A stretch of DNA of 61,019 nt from Streptomyces corynorhini (GTDB lineage Bacteria > Actinomycetota > Actinomycetes > Streptomycetales > Streptomycetaceae): positions 1 to 61,019 of the forward strand of contig NZ_QQNA01000029.1 in the NCBI RefSeq assembly GCF_003346515.1, given 5' to 3'. Under the pieces are notes generated by a model. The model made no database searches and was not told where the DNA came from. It was given only the letters and a program-made list of their open reading frames with translations. A program made the translations under genes and the position numbers. This document shows positions 1 through 7,039 of this stretch, piece by piece. Within the stretch, counting starts at the first letter, position 1. Every line of letters starts with the position of its first letter.

Positions 1-759
1 GGCGAGGGGCGGGCCGAGGCGCGACAGCGAGGCCACGATGGGCCGTACGAGATCGGCGGGCCATGGGAAGGCGTGGGCCGTGGCGCGCTGGTGGGCGAGT
101 CCGTGCAGGCCGAGCCAGAGCGCGATCGCGTCGGCGCAGGGGTCGGTGCTGGTCGAGTATCCGGCGGTGACGCAGTCGGTGAGGGCGTCGGACAGGACGC
201 GCAGGGCGTCCGCTCCGAGGGCGGTCAGATCGTCGCCGACGCCCGCGTCGCCGCCCATGGGATGCGTCGGCTCGCCGAACATGGCGCGGTAGCGCTCGGG
301 GTGGGCGGTGGCGAAGTCCAGGTAGGCCAGGCAGGCGGCGTACAGACGCCGCGGGGCCCTGGCATCGGCGGCATCGGCATCGGCGGCATCGGCGTCGGCG
401 TCGGCGGCGCCGGTGGTGTCCGTGGTGTCCGTGCTGTCCGTGGCGTACGTGCTGTACGTGGTGTCCGTGCCGTCCACGGCGTCGACTGCTGCCCCGAGGC
501 GGCCGGACAGTTCGGCGAAGGCTTCGCCGACGACGGCGAGCATGATGGCCGATCGGCCGGGGAAGTGCGGGTAGATCGAGGGCGCGGCGATCCCGGCCCG
601 CCGCGCCACAGCCCGCAGGGTGACGGCTCGTTCGTCGCCGTGGTCGAGCAGGTCGGTCGCGGCGGCCAGGATGTCGGCCCGCAGGTGGCCGCCCTCGCCC
701 CGGCGGTTGCGCGACCGTGGGGCGCGGCGGGGCTCGGACGCGGCGGTGGCGCGGGGCAT
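1..759 (-). CDS. TetR-family transcriptional regulator (3' end beyond window)
   Basis: The frame is still open at base 1, so the stop lies beyond the left edge. It is probably close, because the last visible residues (SLSRLGPP) match the C-terminus of the second TetR gene at 1919-2581. A TetR helix-turn-helix is visible at about residues 20-70 (LRADILAAATDLL, then SIYPHF). The C-terminal ligand domain carries LWLGLHGLAHQR, also present in the paralogue. Residues about 95-133 are an Asp/Thr/Ala low-complexity insert that the paralogue lacks. The ATG lies 4 bases after the stop of the oxidoreductase at 764-1807 on the same strand, so the two are probably cotranscribed. Likely a repressor; the ligand is unknown. 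Confidence 0.85.
   Translation of the reverse strand, partial: MPRATAASEPRRAPRSRNRRGEGGHLRADILAAATDLLDHGDERAVTLRAVARRAGIAAPSIYPHFPGRSAIMLAVVGEAFAELSGRLGAAVDAVDGTDTTYSTYATDSTDTTDTTGAADADADAADADAADARAPRRLYAACLAYLDFATAHPERYRAMFGEPTHPMGGDAGVGDDLTALGADALRVLSDALTDCVTAGYSTSTDPCADAIALWLGLHGLAHQRATAHAFPWPADLVRPIVASLSRLGPPLA
361..477. repeat. Imperfect 9-bp/6-bp tandem repeat inside TetR gene
   Basis: From 415 to 477 there are seven 9-bp units of the form GGTGTCCGT and close variants. From 361 to 414 the sequence is built of GGCATC/GGCGTC-like 6-bp units. On the coding (minus) strand they encode Asp-Thr and Asp-Ala runs. All units are multiples of three, so the reading frame is kept. The other TetR gene in the window has no such segment, which points to local slippage expansion. 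Confidence 0.85.
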
Positions 760-763
760 GCCG

Positions 764-1807
764 TCACGTTCCGGGGACGAGGACGACCTTGCCGAGTACG
801 GTGCGGGACTCGGCGAGCGCGAGGGCGGAGGTGGCGTCGGCCAGCGGGATCTCCGCGGCGATCTGCGGGACCACGGCGCCCTCGGCCACCAGCCGCAGCA
901 CCTGAGTCAGGTCCTCGCTCAGCCGCTGCTGCCACACCGCGCGGCGCTTGCCCGCCCAGAGGTTGTAGAAGTGCGCGCTCTTGCCGTTGGGCAGGGCGTT
1001 CCACGCCGCCAGTCGCGCGAAGACCTTCAGTACCGGAAGCTGCGAGTTGCCTTCCTCGTCCTTCGTCGCCGCCGTGCCGTACGAGACCAGCGTCCCGCCG
1101 CGGCGGAGCAGCTGCCACGACTGTTCGAGACCGGCCCCGCCGACGTGGTCGAAGACCGCGTCCACACCGTCCGGTGCCAGCTCCCGGATCTTCGTGTACA
1201 TGTGCGGGTCGCGGTAGTCGACGGGGGTCGCGCCGAGTGCGCGTACGGCGTCGTGGTGGCGGGGGGACGCCGTGCCGATCACGGTGATGCCCGCGTGCCG
1301 GGCCAGTTGGACGAGGAGGGAGCCGACGCCGCCGTTCGCGCCGAGCACGACGACGGTCCCGCCGGTGCGCACCCCGGCCGTCCGGTGCAGCATCTGCCAG
1401 GCGGTGATCCCGTTGACGAGGACGGTCTCCGCGGCGGCCGAGGACACCCCGTCGAGCACGGGCACCAGCTCCGCCGCGTCGATCAGCAGATCACTGGCCC
1501 ACGCGCCGATCTTGGTGACGGCGGCGAACCGGTGTCCGACCAGCCCGGCGTCCACGCCGGGGCCGGTGGCGGTGACGGTGCCCACCACGTCGTAGCCGGG
1601 CACGAAGGGGAAGGGAGGCTGGTCGTAGTACTTGCCGCGGCGCATCTGCTGCTCGGCGAAGCAGACCCCGGTCGCCTCCATCCGCAGCGCGACCTGTCCG
1701 GGACCCGGCGCCGGAAGGTCCCGGACCCGGACTTCGAGCCCGTCCGGCTCGACCTCGCCGGGCAGGACGATCTCGGTGGCGCGGATGGTGGCGGTGCTGT
1801 TGGTCAT
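764..1807 (-). CDS. Zinc-type medium-chain dehydrogenase / quinone oxidoreductase-like protein
   Basis: A 347-residue member of the medium-chain dehydrogenase/reductase superfamily, NADPH quinone oxidoreductase branch. A GroES-like N-terminal half (PFPFVPGYDVVGTV) is followed by a Rossmann half with the nucleotide-binding loop VLGANGGVGSLL near the middle. The structural-zinc Cys cluster of alcohol dehydrogenases is absent, as in quinone oxidoreductases. The start at 1807 is chosen because AAGGGAG lies 6 bases upstream of that ATG; a longer frame begins at 1867 without a good ribosome-binding site. It is divergent from the TetR gene at 1919 and upstream of a second TetR gene, suggesting a repressor-controlled reductase for a toxic carbonyl or quinone. 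The substrate is unknown. Confidence 0.85.
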   Translation of the reverse strand: MTNSTATIRATEIVLPGEVEPDGLEVRVRDLPAPGPGQVALRMEATGVCFAEQQMRRGKYYDQPPFPFVPGYDVVGTVTATGPGVDAGLVGHRFAAVTKIGAWASDLLIDAAELVPVLDGVSSAAAETVLVNGITAWQMLHRTAGVRTGGTVVVLGANGGVGSLLVQLARHAGITVIGTASPRHHDAVRALGATPVDYRDPHMYTKIRELAPDGVDAVFDHVGGAGLEQSWQLLRRGGTLVSYGTAATKDEEGNSQLPVLKVFARLAAWNALPNGKSAHFYNLWAGKRRAVWQQRLSEDLTQVLRLVAEGAVVPQIAAEIPLADATSALALAESRTVLGKVVLVPGT

Positions 1808-1836
1808 GGCTGCTCCCTTGGTCTGCACTCGTTCGC

Positions 1837-1848
1837 TTACGTTCGTAA
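1837..1848. promoter_or_regulatory. Candidate TetR operator in divergent promoter region
   Basis: A perfect inverted repeat TTACG-tt-CGTAA sits in the roughly 110-bp gap between the divergent oxidoreductase and TetR genes. Its position and short palindromic form suit a TetR-family autoregulatory site that would control both directions. The regulator-site pairing is inferred from position. Confidence 0.45.
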
Positions 1849-1918
1849 CGCTACAGGTGTAAGTCATGGACGTGCAAGAGGGCTACGCCCATAAACTTCA
1901 CGGCGTAAGGTGACGGGT

Positions 1919-2581
1919 ATGGAAAACGTCGGAACAACAGCCTCGGCCGCACCGAAGAAGGGCCGCGCGCGCAACCGCCGCGGCGAGGGCGGGCGGCTGC
2001 GCGAGGACATCGTCGCCGCCGCGGTGGAACTCCTCGACGAAGCGGGCGACGAACGCGCGATCACGCTGCGTTCGGTCGCCCGCCGGGTCGGCATCGCCGC
2101 ACCCTCGATCTATCCGCACTTCCCCGACCAGCCGGCCATCATGCTCGCCGTCGTGCAGCGGGAGTTCGCGGAGCTGCGCAACAGCCTGCTCTCCGCCGTG
2201 GAGAAGGCCGGGGCCGACCCACGGCGGCGGCTGTACGCCGTCTGTGACACCTATCTGGATTTCGCCCAGGCCCATCCCGAGCGCTACCGCACGATGTTCG
2301 GCGGCCTCTGGATGCCGGACCTGGACGCCAGTTCACTGACCGAGGCGGATCTGGCCGCGCTCGGCAACGAGACGATGGGGATCCTCGTCGAGGCCCTTGA
2401 CGCGTGCGCCGCTGCCGGACAGTCCACCAGCGCCGACCCGCGGGGCGACGCGGTCGCGCTCTGGCTCGGCCTGCACGGACTCGCGCACCAGCGCGCCGTG
2501 TCCCCCGCCTTCCCGTGGCCGCAGGACATCGACGGCCGCATCATCGTCGCGCTCGCCCGCTTGACCGAGCCGCCCGCGTGA
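1919..2581 (+). CDS. TetR-family transcriptional regulator
   Basis: A 220-residue TetR regulator. The N-terminal DNA-binding domain is at about residues 20-70 (LREDIVAAAVELLDEAG, then SIYPHFPDQ). The C-terminal domain contains YLDFAQAHPERYRTMFGGLW and LWLGLHGLAHQR, motifs also found in the TetR gene at 1-759, so the two are paralogues that flank the oxidoreductase. An in-frame GTG at 1910 could also start it, but TAAGGTG lies at the right distance from the ATG at 1919. The stop codon TGA is formed at the junction of a 17-bp tandem repeat that runs out of the gene. It probably represses itself and the divergent oxidoreductase through the inverted repeat at 1837-1848. Confidence 0.88.
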   Translation: MENVGTTASAAPKKGRARNRRGEGGRLREDIVAAAVELLDEAGDERAITLRSVARRVGIAAPSIYPHFPDQPAIMLAVVQREFAELRNSLLSAVEKAGADPRRRLYAVCDTYLDFAQAHPERYRTMFGGLWMPDLDASSLTEADLAALGNETMGILVEALDACAAAGQSTSADPRGDAVALWLGLHGLAHQRAVSPAFPWPQDIDGRIIVALARLTEPPA

Positions 2582-2631
2582 CCGAGCCGCCCGCATGGCC
2601 GAGCCGCCCCCGTGAGCGACTCGCCCCCGTG
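2564..2631. repeat. Four-copy 17-bp tandem repeat at the end of the TetR gene
   Basis: Four head-to-tail 17-bp units: ACCGAGCCGCCCGCGTG, then variants with CATG, a leading G, and a more diverged fourth copy. The unit is not a multiple of three and the TetR stop codon is formed at the first junction. Expansion here may have set the current C-terminus (residues LTEPPA). Confidence 0.85.
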
Positions 2632-2762
2632 CGCACTTCGGCGGACGACGGGACGAACCGGCCGCCCGGGGGAGCGGGCACCCCGGGCGGTCGCGCTCAG
2701 CCCCGCCCGGCCAGGTCGGCCGCGCGGTCGGTGCGGTCGGTGCGGTCGGCCGCGCCGCCCCG

Positions 2763-3308
2763 GTCGTCCCCGTCACGGGGGAGTGCGCGCTGCTCGACGT
2801 GATCAGCGACGGCCGCATGGAGGTCGGGATCGCGCGGGGCGCCTACCAGATCGAGTTCGACCGGCTCGCCGACGGACTCGCCGCCGCCGACGGCGGCAAA
2901 CACCTGCGCGAGCTGGTGCCCGCCGTCCGCGCGCTCTGGCAGGGCGACTACGCGCACGACGGCGAGATCTGGCGGTTCCCCACCTCCACCAGCGTGCCCA
3001 AGCCGGTCCAGCGGCCGACCCCGCCGATGTGGATCGCCGCCCGCGACCCCGCCTCGCACGACTTCGCGGTCTCCCAGGGCTGCAACGTGATGGTCATCCC
3101 CCTCATGAAGGGGGACGAGGAAGTGGTCGCGCTGAAGGACAAGTTCGACACCGCGGTGGCGCACCACCCCGAGGTGGCCCGCCCCGACCTCATGGTGCGT
3201 CGTCCCGGCCTCCCGGTGACCGGCCCTCCCGGTGACCGGCCCTTCCCCCGACAGCGCCCGGCGTTCGCGGGGATACGCGGGACACCCGGAGTACGGGGGA
3301 GTATATGA
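2763..3308 (+). pseudogene. Fragment of LLM-class flavin-dependent oxidoreductase
   Basis: The frame encodes a piece of a luciferase-like monooxygenase-family protein: CALLDVISDGRMEVGIARGA followed by FDRLADGLAA, a region with PPMWIAARDPASHDFAV, and HPEVARPDLMV. These belong to the middle of a TIM-barrel protein usually of about 340 residues. The roughly 100 N-terminal residues are missing: upstream sequence is GC-rich low complexity with no family motif. The C-terminal part is replaced by Pro/Gly/Arg-rich sequence starting at a 16-bp tandem duplication (3209-3240). A GTG at 2799 could start translation, but the product would lack both ends of the barrel. I read it as a remnant. Confidence 0.65.
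3209..3240. repeat. Two-copy 16-bp tandem duplication
   Basis: CCTCCCGGTGACCGGC occurs twice in direct succession. It lies where the LLM fragment stops resembling its family, and because 16 is not a multiple of three it shifts the reading frame. Confidence 0.8.
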
Positions 3309-3354
3309 AGGTCCTTGCATGGCAGATCGAGCCGGTGCGGGCGCTCACGGCCGA

Positions 3355-3384
3355 TTGACGCCCCGCATGCCCCCGCACTAGGTT
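3355..3384 (+). promoter_or_regulatory. Putative housekeeping promoter of a leaderless GntR gene
   Basis: TTGACG (3355-3360) and TAGGTT (3379-3384) are separated by 18 bp, a good match to the principal sigma factor consensus of Streptomyces. Transcription would start at about 3391-3393, and the GntR ATG is at 3393. The mRNA would therefore be leaderless, which fits the absence of a ribosome-binding site before that ATG. Confidence 0.6.
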
Positions 3385-3392
3385 CACGTGCC

Positions 3393-4088
3393 ATGCAAGA
3401 ACCCGCTCGACCGTCGCGCAGGCCGCTGGAGCAGACCAGCATGCAGGCCAAAGTCGCCCAGGAACTGCGCCAGATGATCATCAGTGGGGAGCTGCCGCCA
3501 CGCTCCAGCCTCTCCGAGATGGCCCTTTCGCAGACCTTCGGCGTCAGCCGCACCCCCATCCGCGAAGCCCTCAAGCAACTCCAGATCGAGGGGCTGGTGG
3601 AGGTGCGGCCCCGGGTCGGCACGTTCGTCGCCGTCCCGTCCCGCCGCGAGATCACCGAGCTGTTCCAGATGAAGGAGCTGCTGGAGGGCGCGGCGGCCCG
3701 GCTGCTCGCCTTCCGCGGCAGCGTTCCCGTGGTGGACCAGCTCTCCGCCACCATGGCGGCGGCCGACGCCGCCGTGCGCGCGGGCGACTCCGAGCGGTAC
3801 GAGGAGCTGGTCCACGAGTTCCACGACCTCATCGTGGTCGGAGCCGACAACTCCAAGCTGGAGGCCCACTACCGCACCCTCATGAACCAGCTGGCGTACG
3901 CGCGTCTGGTCCGTACGTCCCTGGCGCAGCCCGGCCGCCTCAGCGAGTCCGACCGCGAGCACCACCGGGTCCTCGACCTCATCCTCGCCAAGGACGGCGA
4001 CGGCGCGGAGCGCGTGATGCGCGAACACGTCCGCCGCAGCCACCAGGCCCTCATGGCGGGCATGGACCACGACCGCTACCACGACTGA
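3393..4088 (+). CDS. GntR-family regulator, FadR/FCD subfamily
   Basis: A 231-residue regulator. The winged helix at about residues 15-80 contains LRQMIISGELPPRSSLSE and FGVSRTPIREALKQLQIEGL, the classic GntR DNA-recognition segment. The remainder is an all-helical FCD effector domain (FHDLIV, EHHRVLDLILA, MREHVRRSHQAL), which usually binds small carboxylates through a metal. The ATG at 3393 has no Shine-Dalgarno but follows a strong -35/-10 pair by 8 bp, so the message is probably leaderless; a longer frame from 3315 is unlikely. Its 3' end overlaps the convergent glycosidase gene by 13 bp. The target and ligand are unknown. Confidence 0.88.
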   Translation: MQEPARPSRRPLEQTSMQAKVAQELRQMIISGELPPRSSLSEMALSQTFGVSRTPIREALKQLQIEGLVEVRPRVGTFVAVPSRREITELFQMKELLEGAAARLLAFRGSVPVVDQLSATMAAADAAVRAGDSERYEELVHEFHDLIVVGADNSKLEAHYRTLMNQLAYARLVRTSLAQPGRLSESDREHHRVLDLILAKDGDGAERVMREHVRRSHQALMAGMDHDRYHD

Positions 4089-6862
4089 CCCGGGGTCCTC
4101 CGTCCGGCAGACCCCGGCCCTTCCTCCTCCCGTACGGTCAGTCCGGTGATCCCCGCCCGGCGCTGCCCGGCGGGCGCGCGGAGCGTCACCCGGACCAGGC
4201 GGGCCTCCGCGCCCGGCTTCAGGGGCTGCCAGCGGGCCGCGTCCGCGGCGGTCGACGTGGACGTCTCGATCTCGTACGCCGCCGGGCGCGTCCGCGTCCA
4301 CCGGGGTGTCACCGAGCCGACCCTCGCCGTGCGGCCCAGATCGACCGTGAGCGCGGCGGTGGCCTCGGCCGGGACCCAGGCCGTCGCCGGGCTGCCGTCC
4401 ACGGCGGCTGCCGCGTACTGGCCCGGCTCCTCGGAGGTGGCGCTCGCCGGGCGGCAGCGCGCCACGTCGGGCGTCGGGGCGAGATCGGGGCGGCGGGTGG
4501 GCAGCGTGAGCGTGCCGGTCAGCGTGCGCGCGCCGCCCGGCGTGTGCACCGTGAACGGCGCGCCCGAGGTGAGCCGTACCGTCGTCTCCCGCGCGCCGAG
4601 CGCGACCTCGTACGTACGGCCCTGCCAGCGCAGCCCCCGCAGCGTCACCCCGCGCGCCAGCTGGGGCGGCAGCGTGGGATCGAGCCGTACGCCGTCCTCC
4701 CGCAGCCGCAGCCCCGTCAGACCGTGCGTGAAGACCTGCAGGAATCCGCCCTGCCCCGTCAGGAAGTCCTGCGCGGGCGAGCCGGAGAGCGGGTCGTCCG
4801 CGCCCGCCTTGTCGCCGCGCGCCTCGGAGAAGAGCGCGAACGGCCCGCGCGTGAAGGGCCGTACGGACCGCTGGAGATACGTGTACGCCGAGCAGCCCGG
4901 TTCCCCGATGGCCGCCGCGTCGATCGCGTGGATCGCGTCGGTCATCGCGGGCCCGTCCGGGTCGGTGCGCTCCGCGTAGTAGTCGAGTGTCGCGGCGGCG
5001 GCGCCCTCGGGCATCGGCCACTCCAGCGGATAGGTCAGCAGGACGGCGTCCGCCTGTTTGATCCGCGCGCCGTCGTACCCCGCGTACTGGAGGTAGACCT
5101 TGCGCCGTGGGTCGTAGGGGATACGGAGCCGGTCGGCGATCCGCGTCCAGGCGGCGGGCGCCTCCTCGCCGACGAGCGCGGCGGCGCGTGCCGCGTGGCG
5201 CAGGACGGTCGCGGCGCCCGCGTTGGTGAAGACCCCGTCGGTGACCCCGTTGCTGTACTCGTCGGGGCCCGCCACCTCCTTGACCGAGTAGCCGCCGTCC
5301 GCGTCGGCGCTCACCCGCGAGGCCCAGAACTCGGCGATCCCGCGCAGCAGCGGCCAGCCGCGCTCGCGCAGCCACTCCCGGTCGCCGGTGGCCAGGTAGT
5401 ACTGCCAGACGGCGAGCGCGATATCGCTCTGCAGATGGATCTGCGTGACGCAGTGCGGCGGGTTCCAGCTCTGGCACTCCGACCAGAGACGGCCCTCGCC
5501 GCCGCTGGTCCACGGGTAGAACAGCCCCTTGAAGCCGAGCTTCGCGGCGTTGCGCGCCGCCGCCGCGCGGGTGCGGTAGCGGTACTCGACGACGGAGCGC
5601 GCCAGCTCCGGCCGGGTCGCCAGCAGCCCCGGGTACAGGAAGACCTCGGCGTCCCAGAAGACGAGCCCCGCGTAGTTGTCGCTGCTCAGTCCGGTCGGCG
5701 CGATGCTGTCGGCGGCGCCGGGACGGGTGGCGGTCAGCAGCCCGTACCGCGCGGCGCGCAGCCACGCGCGCAGCTCGGCCTGTTCCCGCCCGGCGCCCGC
5801 CACCTCCACCTCGCCCTCCCACAGAGGCGCCCAGGCATCCGCGTTCGCCGCGAAGACCCGCTGCCAGCCGCGCGCGGCGGCGCGCCGGGCCGCCGCGAGG
5901 GCCGCGGCGCGCGGGTCGGGGGAGGTGAGGGCGGTGTCGACGCCGACGTACTTCTCGACGGTGTACGTACGGTCCGCGCGCACCGCGAACGCGCCGCCCG
6001 CGACGCTGCCGTCCCTGCTGTCCCTGCCGTCCTTGCCATCGCTGCTGTCCTTGCCATCGCTGCCGTCCCTCGCGTCCCTGCCGGCCTTCGCGTCCCTCGG
6101 GGACGACCGCAGGACCGAGGCGAGGGCGCCGGTCGTCTCCGTGCCGCGGGTACGGAAGGTGGCGACGGCGCCGTCCCGCGTGCGCGCCTCGCCGGTCCGG
6201 GTGATCCGGCGCGCTCCGCGCCAGTCGAGATCCCCCGTCACGGCCGCCTCGCCGCTCCAGCGCGGGGTGAGGCGCAGCCGTACGGCGCCGGTGTGCGGGT
6301 CGGAGCGGTCGGTGAGGACCTCGTAGGTCAGATCGGTGACGCGCCCCTCTGACGTGGTCCAGCGCAGGCTGGTGACGACCACCGCGCAGTGCGCCAGCAG
6401 GCTCTGGCGGTAGCGGGAGATCCGGCCGCCCTCCCCGTCCCCGAACGTCTCGTCACCCACGCGCAGGCTCAGCGCCGTCCAGCCCGGCAGCGCGGCGAGG
6501 ACCTGGCGGTCGGCAGTCGTCTCCGGCTCGTGCGCGTACAGCCCGGCCACGAAGGCGCCGTCGTAGCGCGGGGTGAACAGCGGCCAGCCGGTGGCGGCGC
6601 CGCTCTCGGCGTATCCGGCGCCGGTGGGCGGCACGCGGGTGCCGAGGTAGCCGTTGCCGGTGTACGCGTGGTGGCTGTCGGCGGGGTCGATCCGGGTCGC
6701 GGTGGCGGGCCCGCCGGGGCCGGACTCCGTTCCGCAGGCGGTCGCGTGGGCCGGCCGCTCCGCCGGGTCCTCGCCGCGCCGGTCGTACGGGGGCGGTGGC
6801 GCCGCCGCGAGCAGCGTGCCGACGACGAGCGGGGCGAGGAGGCGCGTACACGGGAGGCTCAC
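4076..6862 (-). CDS. Secreted glycoside hydrolase family 65 protein (acid-trehalase-like)
   Basis: A 928-residue protein with an N-terminal signal sequence (LLAPLVVGTLLAAA). The N-terminal beta-sandwich domain shows YTGNGYLGTRVPP. The (alpha/alpha)6 catalytic barrel shows GLVFWDAEVFLYPGLLATRP and a KEVAGPDEYSNG motif, in which Glu535 matches the GH65 general acid. A C-terminal segment (VDGSPATAWVPAEATAALTV) resembles an F5/8 type C or carbohydrate-binding domain. GH65 includes hydrolases and phosphorylases; secretion favours a hydrolase acting on trehalose or a related disaccharide. Around residues 255-285 lies a Gly/Asp/Ser/Lys/Arg low-complexity insert from a 9-bp repeat. Its 3' end overlaps the convergent GntR gene by 13 bp. 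The substrate is inferred, not proven. Confidence 0.82.
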   Translation of the reverse strand: MSLPCTRLLAPLVVGTLLAAAPPPPYDRRGEDPAERPAHATACGTESGPGGPATATRIDPADSHHAYTGNGYLGTRVPPTGAGYAESGAATGWPLFTPRYDGAFVAGLYAHEPETTADRQVLAALPGWTALSLRVGDETFGDGEGGRISRYRQSLLAHCAVVVTSLRWTTSEGRVTDLTYEVLTDRSDPHTGAVRLRLTPRWSGEAAVTGDLDWRGARRITRTGEARTRDGAVATFRTRGTETTGALASVLRSSPRDAKAGRDARDGSDGKDSSDGKDGRDSRDGSVAGGAFAVRADRTYTVEKYVGVDTALTSPDPRAAALAAARRAAARGWQRVFAANADAWAPLWEGEVEVAGAGREQAELRAWLRAARYGLLTATRPGAADSIAPTGLSSDNYAGLVFWDAEVFLYPGLLATRPELARSVVEYRYRTRAAAARNAAKLGFKGLFYPWTSGGEGRLWSECQSWNPPHCVTQIHLQSDIALAVWQYYLATGDREWLRERGWPLLRGIAEFWASRVSADADGGYSVKEVAGPDEYSNGVTDGVFTNAGAATVLRHAARAAALVGEEAPAAWTRIADRLRIPYDPRRKVYLQYAGYDGARIKQADAVLLTYPLEWPMPEGAAAATLDYYAERTDPDGPAMTDAIHAIDAAAIGEPGCSAYTYLQRSVRPFTRGPFALFSEARGDKAGADDPLSGSPAQDFLTGQGGFLQVFTHGLTGLRLREDGVRLDPTLPPQLARGVTLRGLRWQGRTYEVALGARETTVRLTSGAPFTVHTPGGARTLTGTLTLPTRRPDLAPTPDVARCRPASATSEEPGQYAAAAVDGSPATAWVPAEATAALTVDLGRTARVGSVTPRWTRTRPAAYEIETSTSTAADAARWQPLKPGAEARLVRVTLRAPAGQRRAGITGLTVREEEGPGSAGRRTPGQSW
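6008..6097. repeat. Ten-unit 9-bp tandem repeat inside GH65 gene
   Basis: Ten consecutive 9-bp units of the type GCCGTCCCT, GCTGTCCCT, GCCATCGCT and CGCGTCCCT. On the coding strand they encode repeats such as DGK, DSR and GSD. The period and part of the unit (G[CT]YGTCC) resemble the array at 415-477 in the unrelated TetR gene. The insert falls in the N-terminal region before the catalytic barrel. Confidence 0.85.
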
Positions 6863-6984
6863 GCTCAGGACCGTACGAACGGAGGCGCGGCGGTCCGGGC
6901 GCGGCGCGCGTGGTGAACGGCTGATTCCGGCGCGGCAGGGACCGGGCGCCCAGGGCCTTAGCCCGCACCGGCGCCCTGATCGGC

Positions 6985-7020
6985 GCCCGGCCTCCCGCCC
7001 GGCCTCCCGCCCGGCCTCCT
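6985..7020. repeat. Three-copy 12-bp tandem repeat
   Basis: GCCCGGCCTCCC is present three times head to tail, the last copy ending in T. The array lies between the start of the GH65 gene (6862) and the 3' end of the PLP-enzyme gene (7028), outside both. Confidence 0.85.
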
Positions 7021-7039
7021 GAGCGCCTCAGGCGCTCAG
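7019..7039. terminator. Hairpin at the end of the PLP-enzyme gene
   Basis: CTGAGCGCCT-C-AGGCGCTCAG is a perfect inverted repeat with 10-bp arms. It contains the stop codon of the minus-strand gene ending at 7028. There is no T-tract, and the one-base loop means that several central pairs cannot form. Confidence 0.35.
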
